A stretch of DNA of 64,000 bases from Rhodopseudomonas sp. BAL398 (GCF_033001325.1 NZ_CP133111.1:3488501-3552500); one strand, 5' to 3'. Positions 56,691 through 64,000 are shown, counted from the first letter of the stretch. The notes: generated from the letters alone by a model not told the origin. Numbers and translations: made by a program.

Positions 56691-57670
56691 AGCCGCGCCC
56701 CGCTGGCGCTGGTCGCGACCCTTCGCTCGCTGCGGGAACGCGCAGCCCAGCCGACTTCCCCCTGCCCCTTCAGTCCCAGGATTTGACGGGCGTCGGCGGG
56801 GCTTGCGATTTCGAAGTTCAGTTCCTTGGCAATCCGGATGATCTTCTCGACCTGCTCGGCGCTGCTCTTCGCCAGTTCGCCGGGTCCAATGTAGAGATTG
56901 TCTTCCAGCCCGACACGGACGTTGCCGCCCAGGGTCATGGCCAAAGTGAGCAGCGGCATTTGCGTCCTGCCGGCGGCGCAGCACGACCAGACGAAGTTTT
57001 CGGCACCGATCAGCTTCTGCGCGGTATCGACCAGGAACAACAAATTAGCGGGCGTCGCCGGCATGCCGCCCAAAATGCCCATCACGAACTGCAGATAGAC
57101 CGGAGTCTTCAGCGCGCCGGTGTCGATCAAGTACCTAATATTATTGATCATGCCGACGTCATAGACTTCGAGTTCCGGCTTGGTGCCGACCGCCTGCATG
57201 CCGGCAGAGAACACCTTGAGGCTCTTGAACGTATTCGGAAACACAAGGTCTTCCGTGGATTTCAGGTAAGGGATCTCCCAGTCGAATTTCGGCTGCTTGA
57301 TCTTGTCGGCCAGCGGGTGGATCGCGAAATTCATCGAGCCCGCATTGAGCGACGCCAATTCCGGCTTCAGAGCGTTGACCGGCTTCAGCCTTTCCTCCGG
57401 GGTCATGCCCAGTCCGCCGCCCGTGGTAATGCAGATCGCGGCATCGCATTGCTGATCGATGGCGCTGACGATGTCCTCGAACACATTGACGTCGCTGCTC
57501 GGGCGACTGTCCTTGGGATCGCGGGCGTGGATGTGAACCACCGCCGCGCCGGCGGCGGCTGCACCGACCGCCTGCTCGACGACCATTGCCGGGGTGTGGG
57601 GGAAATAGGGCGACAGGCTGGGGACGTGGACGCCGCCCGTGATCGCTGCCGTGATGACCAGCTTACTCAT
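56687..57670 (-). CDS. BKACE family beta-keto-acid cleavage enzyme
   Basis: 327 residues, DUF849 fold. The zinc site is His46 and His48 in VVHIHARDPKD, with His/Glu further on (GLEDNLYIGPGELA). The family condenses a beta-keto acid with acetyl-CoA and splits it to acetoacetate plus a new acyl-CoA; known substrates include 3-keto-5-aminohexanoate, beta-ketoglutarate and dehydrocarnitine. Next to CoA-transferase and thiolase genes the acetoacetate would be used at once. The keto acid itself is probably made by the dehydrogenase at the head of the operon. The precise substrate cannot be read from the sequence. Confidence 0.88.
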   Translation of the reverse strand: MSKLVITAAITGGVHVPSLSPYFPHTPAMVVEQAVGAAAAGAAVVHIHARDPKDSRPSSDVNVFEDIVSAIDQQCDAAICITTGGGLGMTPEERLKPVNALKPELASLNAGSMNFAIHPLADKIKQPKFDWEIPYLKSTEDLVFPNTFKSLKVFSAGMQAVGTKPELEVYDVGMINNIRYLIDTGALKTPVYLQFVMGILGGMPATPANLLFLVDTAQKLIGAENFVWSCCAAGRTQMPLLTLAMTLGGNVRVGLEDNLYIGPGELAKSSAEQVEKIIRIAKELNFEIASPADARQILGLKGQGEVGWAARSRSERRVATSASGARL

Positions 57671-57704
57671 AATCTTTCTCCATGGTTGAGTTGCAGATGA
57701 AGGC

Positions 57705-59102
57705 TCAGACCCACCCGGTCAGGTAGTAGATCCCGATCACCGCGAAGGCAGCGAACGTCTTGCAGATGACAATTCCGAAAATGTAGGGGTAGGCTTCCCT
57801 GTGGTTGAGGCCGCAAACGGCCATGATGGTGATGACCGCGCCGTTGTGCGGAAGCGAGTCCATGCCGCCGCTCGCCATGGCGGCGACACGGTGCAACACC
57901 TCGAGCGGGATGCCGGCGGCGTTGGCACTGGCCACGAAGCTGTCGGCCATCGCCGCGAGCGCAATGCTCATGCCGCCCGATGCCGAGCCGACGATCCCGG
58001 CCAGCGCGTTGATGGTGATGGCCTCGTTCAGCAGGGGATTGGGTATCGATGTCAGAGCATCACGAATGACGAGGAAGCCGGGCAGCGCGGCGATCACCGA
58101 ACCGTAGCCGTATTCCGTCGCCGTGTTCATGGTCGCCAGCATAGCGCCGCCAACCGCAACTTGGCTGGCTGCCGCAAACTTCGCTTTCAACGGCTTGAAG
58201 GCGACGCACACCACGAACAGACAGGCGATCGCCAGCGAGATCTCGACCGCCCAGATGCCCTGGATGGCCGGAAGGTTCACGGTGATCGGCTTGGTGATGG
58301 CGTTCATGTCGACCACGATCTTGGCCGGGTACCAAACCGGCAGCATCTTGGTGAACACCAGGTTGAGTACGCCGACCATGATCAACGGACTGATGGCCAC
58401 CCAGGGATTCGGCAGCGCCTCTTCCGAGAGGATCTGCGGTTCGGCGCGCAGTTCACACGCCCCGGCATAGCCTCCGCCCTTCGCCGTCAAGCGGCGTCGC
58501 GACCATTCGAGGTAAGCGAAACCGCTGCAGAAGATCAGCGTCGCACCGATCATCCCGAGGATCGGCGCGGCGTAGATGCTGGTGTGGAAGAACGACGTCG
58601 GAATGATGTTGACGATCGCCGGCGTACCGGGGAGGCAGTCCATCGTGAAGGTCGCGCCGCCGAAAATGATGGTGGCGGGAATCAGATTCTTGGGAACGTC
58701 GGTGGATCGGCACATTTCCGCGGCGAACGGATAGACCGCGAACGCGACCACGAATAGCGAGACGCCGCCATAGGTCAGCACGGCCGACACGATGCAGATC
58801 GCCAGCAGAGTTTGATTGCGGCCGATCAAGCGCAGCACCGTGGTCACGATCGACTGCGCAAAGCCCGACATCTCGATGAGCTTGCCGAACAGGGCGCCCA
58901 GCAAGAACAGCGGGAAGTAGTTCTCGACGAACATCACCATCTTGTTCATGAACAAGCCGCTGTAGATCGGCAAAATGTTGCCGGGATCGGTCAGCATGAC
59001 GGCGCCGATGGCGGCGATGGGTGCGAACAGGATGACGCTGAACCCTCGATATGCGACGAACATCAGGAAGGCGAGCGAAAGGAGGCAGATTAGAAAGTCC
59101 AT
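57705..59102 (-). CDS. GntP-type permease, probable short-chain hydroxy/keto acid transporter
   Basis: 465 residues with about 12 hydrophobic segments. GALFGKLIEMSGFAQSI and ALPGTP-like loops (CLPGTPAIVNIIPTSFFHT), together with ASGGMDSLPHNGAVITI, match the GntP family (gluconate, glycerate and hydroxybutyrate permeases). It is the only transporter in the operon and is flanked by a 3-hydroxybutyrate dehydrogenase gene and the BKACE gene. Uptake of 3-hydroxybutyrate or a related acid is the likely role (inference). Confidence 0.88.
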   Translation of the reverse strand: MDFLICLLSLAFLMFVAYRGFSVILFAPIAAIGAVMLTDPGNILPIYSGLFMNKMVMFVENYFPLFLLGALFGKLIEMSGFAQSIVTTVLRLIGRNQTLLAICIVSAVLTYGGVSLFVVAFAVYPFAAEMCRSTDVPKNLIPATIIFGGATFTMDCLPGTPAIVNIIPTSFFHTSIYAAPILGMIGATLIFCSGFAYLEWSRRRLTAKGGGYAGACELRAEPQILSEEALPNPWVAISPLIMVGVLNLVFTKMLPVWYPAKIVVDMNAITKPITVNLPAIQGIWAVEISLAIACLFVVCVAFKPLKAKFAAASQVAVGGAMLATMNTATEYGYGSVIAALPGFLVIRDALTSIPNPLLNEAITINALAGIVGSASGGMSIALAAMADSFVASANAAGIPLEVLHRVAAMASGGMDSLPHNGAVITIMAVCGLNHREAYPYIFGIVICKTFAAFAVIGIYYLTGWV

Positions 59103-59153
59103 GACTTTCCTCCATGAATGGGGTTACGGCAGATCCTCGACCTGCCGCGGCAC

Positions 59154-59983
59154 TCGCGTCAGTGAGCCGTGTAGCCGCCGTCGACGGCGATGGCGGCGCC
59201 GGTGATGGAGCCGGCCTCCTCCGAGCACAGGAAGGCGATGGTCGCGGCGAGGTGTTCGGCCGGGATCATCTTTTTCGTGGGGATTTCCCGGAGGAATACT
59301 TCCTTCATCACCTGATCCTCCCGCAGGCCGGTGGCCACCGCCTGCTGGGCGATCTGCTTTTCGATGATCGCGGTCAGCACGGTGCCAGGACACACCGCGT
59401 TGCAGGTGACGCCATGCTCGGCGACTTCGATCGCCACCGATTTGGTCAGGCCGATCAGGCCGTGCTTGGAGGCGACGTAAGCGGGCTTGTGCGGCGCGCC
59501 CACCATCCCAAGCACCGACGACGTGTTGACGATCCGCCCCCAGCCCCGCGCCATCATCCCGGGCACCACGGCCTTGATGATGTGGAACGCAGCGCTCAGA
59601 TTCACCGCGAGCAACAGATCCCATTTCTCGTCGGGAAAATTCTGCACCGGCGCGACATGCTGCGTGCCGGCGTTGTTGACCACGATGTCGAGCGGACCGA
59701 AGGCCTCGACCGCCTGCGCCAGCATGGTATGGATCTCCTCGGGTCGACTGAGGTCGGCGCCCGAGTGGATTACCTTGGTGCCGCTGCGCGCCGCGATCTC
59801 GGCGCACAGCCCTTCGATTTCGGCGGCGTCACCGAAGCCGTTGAGCATGACGTGGCAACCACGATTGGCCAATTCGCGAGCGGTCGCCAAACCGATTCCA
59901 CTGGTCGAGCCGGTGACAAGTGCATTTCTATGTTCCATGATTTGTCCTAGCAACGTCGTCAAGTCGGATGCGCGCAACCGCGT
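59154..59983. repeat. Long direct repeat, copy 1 (dehydrogenase gene and 45-bp upstream leader)
   Basis: About 830 bp nearly identical to 62245-63073. The identity begins a few bases before the stop codon (CGCGTCAGTGAGCCGTG) and ends about 45 bp upstream of the start (GTCGGATGCGCGCAACCGC). It does not include the promoter. Confidence 0.9.
59159..59938 (-). CDS. 3-hydroxybutyrate dehydrogenase (SDR), copy 1
   Basis: 259 residues from ATG 59938 (AGGACAAATC before it). SDR features: NAD motif TGSTSGIG (10-16), NNAG at 88-91 and the catalytic Asn113, Ser141, Tyr154 and Lys158 (AYVASKHGLIG). The end AIAVDGGYTAH and the substrate-loop region fit D-3-hydroxybutyrate dehydrogenase (BdhA). It oxidises D-3-hydroxybutyrate to acetoacetate with NAD. 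First gene of operon 1; a sigma-54 promoter lies about 210 bp upstream. It differs from copy 2 by two residues. Confidence 0.92.
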   Translation of the reverse strand: MEHRNALVTGSTSGIGLATARELANRGCHVMLNGFGDAAEIEGLCAEIAARSGTKVIHSGADLSRPEEIHTMLAQAVEAFGPLDIVVNNAGTQHVAPVQNFPDEKWDLLLAVNLSAAFHIIKAVVPGMMARGWGRIVNTSSVLGMVGAPHKPAYVASKHGLIGLTKSVAIEVAEHGVTCNAVCPGTVLTAIIEKQIAQQAVATGLREDQVMKEVFLREIPTKKMIPAEHLAATIAFLCSEEAGSITGAAIAVDGGYTAH

Positions 59984-60146
59984 CACGACGCGCGGGACGC
60001 GTCGATGATGCCGATGCCTTGGCAAGCCGCGCCGTCTGCTTTCCATCGACCTGATCGATCTGTCCTCGACACTTATCTTTGTGATAGTACCGAGGGCCGA
60101 CGCCGAGGCCCGCTTTGCATTCCGCGTTTCTTGTCGACAACAGCAC

Positions 60147-60162
60147 AGCAAGCGCCATGCCA
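60147..60162 (-). promoter_or_regulatory. Sigma-54 promoter of operon 1
   Basis: Minus strand TGGCATG-N4-TTGCT (plus-strand reading AGCAAGCGCCATGCCA). GG and GC are separated by the required ten bases. It faces the dehydrogenase gene, whose start lies 209 bp downstream. Confidence 0.85.
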
Positions 60163-60253
60163 ACGACGAAACGTTGAGTAACTCGATGCGGCACAGCGAA
60201 TTTCAGCGTAAGACGCGCATTGCAACGAGCCGGCGCGAGCGGCGTGCACCGAT

Positions 60254-60286
60254 TTCTGACAGCCCCTTTGTCCTGAATTCTGACTC
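60254..60286 (-). promoter_or_regulatory. Candidate activator site upstream of sigma-54 promoter 1
   Basis: About 92 bp upstream of the -24 element. TTCTGACAG with TGTCCTGAATTCTGAC resembles the element near promoter 2 (63262-63292). It has GACA/TGTC half-sites in opposite orientation. Confidence 0.45.
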
Positions 60287-60556
60287 GGCACCAGCAACTA
60301 CCTAACCGGCGCGGGCGCACTGATGACGATGCAGAAAGCGTGACATGGACCTGGCCGCAGCGCATCGCGCCAAGGCGGGCCGACAGCTGCGGCGCTGAAG
60401 ACCGATCGACGAAAGACCGGCACGGCCGGCTGCTGAAGGAATAAAGCGCCAGCAACAATCATCAACGCCACGCAAAGCGCCGTGGTCGATGCAGTCGAAC
60501 CACATTGCTGCGGTTCATCGACGTCTCCGACGCGAACCGACGCAGAATCCGGCACG

Positions 60557-60598
60557 AAAAACGCTTGATTGGCCGGCGTTAACCCGGCCAATCAAGCG
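60557..60598 (-). terminator. Intrinsic terminator after the FabI-like gene
   Basis: A perfect 15-bp stem (CGCTTGATTGGCCGG with CCGGCCAATCAAGCG) around a seven-base loop, followed on the minus strand by TTTTT. It ends operon 2, about 72 bp past the fabI stop. Confidence 0.92.
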
Positions 60599-60669
60599 TT
60601 GAGAAGCTTATTCGCAGTGGCAGTCGCAGGAATGGAGCCGATGGTGGCTCCACTGTTATCTTGCTCGAC

Positions 60670-61473
60670 TCAGCCGACGGTGTTGTAGCCGCCATCGATG
60701 TAGTGCAGTTCGCCGGTCACCGAGCGGGCCAGGTCAGTCATGAGAAAGCCGGAATACGCACCGACCTCCTCGATCGTGGTCAGCTCGTGCGTATGCGCAC
60801 GTTCCGTGGCCTTGGCTATCAATTCGTCGAAGTGGCCGATGCCGCTGGCGGCGCGAGTCTTCAACGGACCTGGCGACAGCGTATTGACGCGAATGCCTTT
60901 CGTGCCAAGTTCGGACGCCAGGTATCGGGTCACGCTTTCCAGGGCGGCCTTCACCGGCCCCATGATATTGTAGTGATCGACCACCTTGTCAGCGCCGAGA
61001 TAACTGAGGGTCTGGATCGATCCTCCTTCAGGCATCAACGGTTCGGCAAGCTTGGCCATGCGAATGAAGGAATGGCACGACACGTCCATCGCCATCATGA
61101 AGCCCTCCCGCGAGCAGTCGATGACGCGCCCATGCAGATCCGCCATCGGGGCGAAAGCAATCGAATGTAGCAGGCCGTCCAGCCGGCCCCATTTGCTGTG
61201 AATCGTATCAAATACGGCCTCGAGCTCGCCTTCCCGCGTCACGTCGGCCTTCAAGATGATCGAGGCTTCGAGCTGCTCCGCCAGCGGACGGACGAAACGT
61301 TCCGATTTGTCGTTCAAATAGGTGATCGCAAGGTCAGCCCCCATGGCGCGATAAGCCTTCGCGCATCCCCAGGCAATCGAGTTCTCGTTGGCAATGCCGA
61401 TGACAAGGATTTTTTTGCCGGACAGCTTGAACAGACCTTGATCGGGCATCGGGTAAAAGGAGTTGTCATCCAT
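60670..61473 (-). CDS. fabI: Enoyl-ACP/CoA reductase, FabI-type
   Basis: 267 residues. The atypical SDR layout of FabI is complete: nucleotide loop GIANENSIAWG (26-36), Tyr158 in LSYLGADK, and Tyr168-x2-Met171-x3-Lys175 (YNIMGPVKAALE), with the spacing of E. coli FabI. The sequence SYLGADKVVDHY differs from housekeeping FabI (usually YYGAEKV), so it may be a second, specialised copy that reduces crotonyl-type thioesters. With the MaoC hydratase it would turn 3-hydroxybutyryl- into butyryl-thioesters, or act in the reverse sense. Confidence 0.88.
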   Translation of the reverse strand: MDDNSFYPMPDQGLFKLSGKKILVIGIANENSIAWGCAKAYRAMGADLAITYLNDKSERFVRPLAEQLEASIILKADVTREGELEAVFDTIHSKWGRLDGLLHSIAFAPMADLHGRVIDCSREGFMMAMDVSCHSFIRMAKLAEPLMPEGGSIQTLSYLGADKVVDHYNIMGPVKAALESVTRYLASELGTKGIRVNTLSPGPLKTRAASGIGHFDELIAKATERAHTHELTTIEEVGAYSGFLMTDLARSVTGELHYIDGGYNTVG

Positions 61474-61557
61474 TTTGGTAGTCTCCGGCTCTCGGTCGAG
61501 AGCTTGTTAAAGGGAAAGGATCGACGATCGGACGTGATCGAGCGGACGAAAGAATGG

Positions 61558-61659
61558 TCGTTTCGGGTGCACCACTGCGCATGGACCAGCATCGACGCCA
61601 CCGCGCACGAAGCGATGCGGGGAGCGCTCCCGAGCGAGCTTGGAAAGTTTGGTGACGAT
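61558..61659 (-). pseudogene. Possible remnant of a phosphotransacetylase-like (PTB) domain
   Basis: 34 codons behind the MaoC stop in another frame read KLSKLARERSPHRF and later GPCAVVHP, which recalls the start of the phosphotransacetylase domain that follows MaoC in fused hydratase/Pta proteins. The rest is absent. Weak evidence. Confidence 0.25.
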
Positions 61660-61674
61660 CATGCTGACCGCCTT

Positions 61675-62184
61675 TCATGGGCAGACGACTTGCAATTCCG
61701 GCAAATGGGCGCGCTGCCGCAGAATCCGTTCGACCGGCGCGATGACGAGAGCGGTTCCGACCACGACATCCGTGCCCTCTTGGTTCAGGCAACGGCAATC
61801 CAGCGTGATGCGCTTCTTCTCGTCGTCCTTTGCCACCACTGTCACAGTGACAGTGATCCGGTCGCCGGGCTTGACCGGGCAACAGAACCGCAGACTCTGG
61901 CTCAAATAGATCGCACCGGGCCCCGGCAGCATGGTTCCAAGGATCGTCGAAATGAATCCAGCGGTGAGCATGCCGTGGGCGACGACGCCATTAAACATCG
62001 AGGCAGCGGCGAATTCCTCGTCGAGATGCGCAGGATTCACGTCACCGGAGAGTGCTGCGAAAATGGCGATGTCTCTTTGCGTCACCGTGCGGATGAAGCC
62101 TGTCGCGCGGCCAATTTGCAGCTCGTCATAGGTAACGTTCTCGATGAGCGTCTGATCAAGGGTGTCGGTGAGCAGCGTGTCCAT
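61675..62184 (-). CDS. MaoC-type (R)-enoyl-CoA hydratase
   Basis: 169 residues, hot-dog fold. The hydratase-2 motif is Asp48-Val-Asn-Pro-Ala-His53 in LSGDVNPAHLDEEFA, followed by VVAHGMLTAGFISTILG. It interconverts crotonyl-CoA and (R)-3-hydroxybutyryl-CoA (PhaJ-like). Its start MENVTYDELQIG-like region and the end IAPVERIL resemble the N-terminal half of bifunctional hydratase/phosphate acetyltransferase proteins; here the second half is missing. It lies between copy 2 of the dehydrogenase and the FabI-like gene. Confidence 0.86.
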   Translation of the reverse strand: MDTLLTDTLDQTLIENVTYDELQIGRATGFIRTVTQRDIAIFAALSGDVNPAHLDEEFAAASMFNGVVAHGMLTAGFISTILGTMLPGPGAIYLSQSLRFCCPVKPGDRITVTVTVVAKDDEKKRITLDCRCLNQEGTDVVVGTALVIAPVERILRQRAHLPELQVVCP

Positions 62185-62244
62185 AATGTCTATTCCTTAA
62201 GCCGGCCACCGAAGCGGGAGCGCGACAGTGGCGGCGCGGCGCGT

Positions 62245-63073
62245 TCGCGTCAGTGAGCCGTGTAGCCGCCGTCGACGGCGATGGCGGCGCCGGTGATGGA
62301 GCCGGCCTCCTCCGAGCACAGGAAGGCGATGGTGGCGGCGAGGTGTTCGGCCGGGATCATCTTTTTCGTGGGGATTTCCCGGAGGAATACTTCCTTCATC
62401 ACCTGATCCTCCCGCAGGCCGGTGGCCACCGCCTGCTGGGCGATCTGCTTTTCGATGATCGCCGTCAGCACGGTGCCGGGACACACCGCGTTGCAGGTGA
62501 CGCCATGCTCGGCGACTTCGATCGCCACCGATTTGGTCAGACCGATCAGGCCGTGCTTGGAGGCGACGTAAGCGGGCTTGTGCGGCGCGCCCACCATCCC
62601 GAGCACCGACGACGTGTTGACGATCCGCCCCCAGCCCCGCGCCATCATCCCGGGCACCACGGCCTTGATGATGTGAAACGCAGCGCTCAGATTCACCGCG
62701 AGCAACAGATCCCATTTTTCGTCGGGAAAGTTCTGCACCGGCGCGACATGCTGCGTGCCGGCGTTGTTGACCACGATGTCGAGCGGACCGAAGGCCTCGA
62801 CCGCCCGCGCCAGCATGGTATGGATCTCCTCGGGTCGACTGAGGTCGGCGCCCGAGTGGATTACCTTGGTGCCGCTGCGCGCCGCGATCTCCGTGCACAG
62901 CCCTTCGATTTCGGCAGCGTCACCGAAACCGTTGAGCATGACGTGGCAACCACGATTGGCCAGTTCGCGAGCGGTCGCCAAACCGATTCCACTGGTTGAG
63001 CCGGTGACAAGCGCATTTCTGTGTTCCATGATTTGTCCTAGCAACGTCGTCAAGTCGGATGCGCGCAACCGCT
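62245..63073. repeat. Long direct repeat, copy 2
   Basis: Same orientation as 59154-59983, separated by 2.3 kb with maoC and fabI. The few differences by eye include synonymous changes, so the duplication is recent or kept alike by gene conversion. Confidence 0.9.
62250..63029 (-). CDS. 3-hydroxybutyrate dehydrogenase (SDR), copy 2
   Basis: 259 residues, the same protein as copy 1 apart from Thr at 46 and Arg at 75. The catalytic Ser141, Tyr154 and Lys158 are intact. First gene of operon 2 (dehydrogenase, MaoC, FabI), with an excellent sigma-54 promoter 78 bp upstream of its ATG. Why the cell keeps two copies with two promoters is open; gene dosage or separate induction are possible. Confidence 0.92.
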   Translation of the reverse strand: MEHRNALVTGSTSGIGLATARELANRGCHVMLNGFGDAAEIEGLCTEIAARSGTKVIHSGADLSRPEEIHTMLARAVEAFGPLDIVVNNAGTQHVAPVQNFPDEKWDLLLAVNLSAAFHIIKAVVPGMMARGWGRIVNTSSVLGMVGAPHKPAYVASKHGLIGLTKSVAIEVAEHGVTCNAVCPGTVLTAIIEKQIAQQAVATGLREDQVMKEVFLREIPTKKMIPAEHLAATIAFLCSEEAGSITGAAIAVDGGYTAH

Positions 63074-63106
63074 CAGGGGCGTGCGCACAGCCTTGCAAGC
63101 AACAGA

Positions 63107-63122
63107 TCAGCAAGCCCCGTGC
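63107..63122 (-). promoter_or_regulatory. Sigma-54 promoter of operon 2
   Basis: Minus strand TGGCACG-N4-TTGCT, an exact match to the sigma-54 consensus (plus-strand AGCAAGCCCCGTGCCA). The GG-N10-GC spacing is right, and the dehydrogenase ATG lies 78 bp downstream. Confidence 0.92.
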
Positions 63123-63239
63123 CAAGCGCATTAATTCAATTATAACAACGGATTGGTAGACCGAGACGACGCAACAGCGGCGGGCGTGTCTGCGATCCCG
63201 AACAGTTACTTCGGCGTTTGCTGCCGTTATCCGAGAATC

Positions 63240-63295
63240 TGCTGTCAACACGTGCGCCAATTGTTGACAGTCGCCTGTCTCGAATTCTGACGTCG
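63240..63295 (-). promoter_or_regulatory. Candidate activator site upstream of sigma-54 promoter 2
   Basis: CTGTCAACA and TGTTGACAG form a 9-bp inverted repeat with an 11-base gap, and GACAG-TCGC-CTGTC forms a second palindrome beside it. CGAATTCTGAC follows, shared with the site at promoter 1. It is about 120-170 bp upstream of the -24 element, a usual distance for a sigma-54 activator site. Confidence 0.55.
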
Positions 63296-63407
63296 ACCCA
63301 ACGACGCGGCCTTCCAAGGTGACGCATCAACGCGCGCCTCGACCTTCAGTGCGAGTTCGGTCCGGCCACAAGACCGTGCGAGCCGCCGCGACCACCTTTC
63401 GTCGTGC

Positions 63408-63468
63408 CAGAGCACTCCATTGATAATGGAGAGGTCCACAGTTAGGTCCGTTTGGCAGCACCAGCCTT
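63408..63468 (+). repeat. Damaged tRNA-Thr 3' half, right border of the island
   Basis: AGAGCACTCCATTGATAATG and GAGAGGTCCACAGTT followed by TGGCAGCACCAGCCTTT match the tRNA-Thr gene and its flank (47709-47770), with an anticodon-loop change and a damaged T arm. It cannot make a tRNA. Confidence 0.85.
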
Positions 63469-63520
63469 TCCGATCAGGGAAGTGCTTTATTTCAAGTGCA
63501 GCCGTCCAGGCTCGGCGGCG

Positions 63521-64000
63521 TCACGGCGCCAGATATTGCAGCAGCGCCGGATCGTCTCGAATCTCGTTGGCCGGGCCGCTGATCGCAATCCGGCCGCGAT
63601 CGAGAACGTAAGCGCTGTCGGCGACGCGCAGCGCGAGGTCCAAATGCTGCTCGACGATGACGACGGCGATGTCCTTTGCCAGCAGGATCAGACGCTCTGT
63701 GATTTCCTCGATGACGCCGATCCAGACGCCCTCGGTCGGCTCGTCCAACAGCAACACCCGCGGGTCGGATAACAACGCACGGCCAATCGCCAGCATCTTG
63801 CGTTCGCCGCCCGATAGCGTCCCGGCATATTGATCGAGGCGCTGGCCCAGTTTCGGGAAAATCTCCAACACGCGGTCGATTGCCCCCCTGTCGCGGCTGC
63901 TCAGCGCACCGACCGCGAGATTGTCGCGCACCGACAGCCGGGCGAACACCGCGTATTCCTGCGGCACATAGCCGACGCCCATGCGGATGCGCTGCTCGGT
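63521..64000 (-). CDS. Branched-chain amino acid-type ABC transporter ATPase (LivF), partial
   Basis: The gene runs off the right edge; about 160 C-terminal residues are visible. VGYVPQEYAVFARLSVRDNL is the Q-loop region of LivF. The signature LSGGERKML, Walker B PRVLLLDEPTEG and the switch VVIVEQHLDLALRVAD follow. Typical LivF proteins have about 235 residues, so Walker A lies outside. The downstream part WIGVIEEITERLILL is common in urea/amide-type members. It lies just past the island border and belongs to the core chromosome. Confidence 0.9.
   Translation of the reverse strand, partial: TEQRIRMGVGYVPQEYAVFARLSVRDNLAVGALSSRDRGAIDRVLEIFPKLGQRLDQYAGTLSGGERKMLAIGRALLSDPRVLLLDEPTEGVWIGVIEEITERLILLAKDIAVVIVEQHLDLALRVADSAYVLDRGRIAISGPANEIRDDPALLQYLAP

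Noticed and set aside
60298-60591. 97-residue open frame between operons 1 and 2
   Set aside because: It runs into the strong terminator hairpin and the promoter region of operon 1, and shows no family features.

Overview
The window is high-GC alphaproteobacterial DNA. The gene families, the hisD/UPF0262/phosphatase/maf/yacG neighbourhood, the palindromic repeats of the form GTCATTGCGAG...CTCGCAATGAC, and the many ABC uptake systems, MocR regulators and alpha/beta hydrolases suggest a Nitrobacteraceae (Rhodopseudomonas/Bradyrhizobium-like) genome. No 16S gene is present, so the genus is an inference.

Layout. 1-10.7 kb: end of a TSUP exporter, a MocR regulator, and a divergent operon of an amidohydrolase, a CobW-type GTPase and a complete oligopeptide/nickel-type ABC transporter. 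10.9-17.4 kb: amino-acid metabolism (DadA with a divergent Lrp regulator, a serine hydrolase, a second MocR regulator divergent from a class III aminotransferase). 17.7-23.0 kb: an OmpR-type two-component system divergent from dsbD, a DsbA/ScsC-like thiol oxidoreductase and an L,D-transpeptidase, with a PmrA-type box between them. 23.1-29.5 kb: an operon with rutB, rutC and rutD homologues, a second alpha/beta hydrolase and an ABC transporter, headed by a LysR regulator; RutA and RutF are absent.

29.6-31.9 kb: a decayed island of about 1.9 kb at the 3' end of tRNA-Phe, flanked by an 83-bp direct repeat and holding a broken integrase and one intact cargo gene. 32.0-38.3 kb: conserved housekeeping genes (yacG, maf, phosphatase, UPF0262, hisD, DUF2948, murA) with an AAA ATPase inserted. 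39-42.6 kb: a HEPN-domain gene among palindromic repeats, an epimerase fragment and an IS3 fragment. 42.7-47.3 kb: two alpha/beta hydrolases, a small membrane protein, a cNMP-domain thioredoxin-reductase-like flavoprotein that lacks the CxxC, and a small conserved protein.

47.69-63.47 kb: a 15.8-kb segment bounded by an intact tRNA-Thr gene and a damaged copy of its 3' half. It encodes a sigma-54 activator, Pta, AckA, acetyl-CoA acetyltransferase, both subunits of a 3-oxoacid CoA-transferase, a BKACE-type beta-keto-acid cleavage enzyme, a GntP-type permease, two nearly identical 3-hydroxybutyrate dehydrogenases, a MaoC hydratase and a FabI-like reductase. I found two very good sigma-54 promoters, one in front of each dehydrogenase copy, a shared upstream motif, and matching terminators. 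It reads as a laterally acquired, sigma-54-controlled module for 3-hydroxy/3-keto short-chain acids: uptake, oxidation, cleavage or CoA activation, thiolysis, then overflow to acetate with ATP gain. The window ends inside a LivF-type ATPase gene beyond the island.
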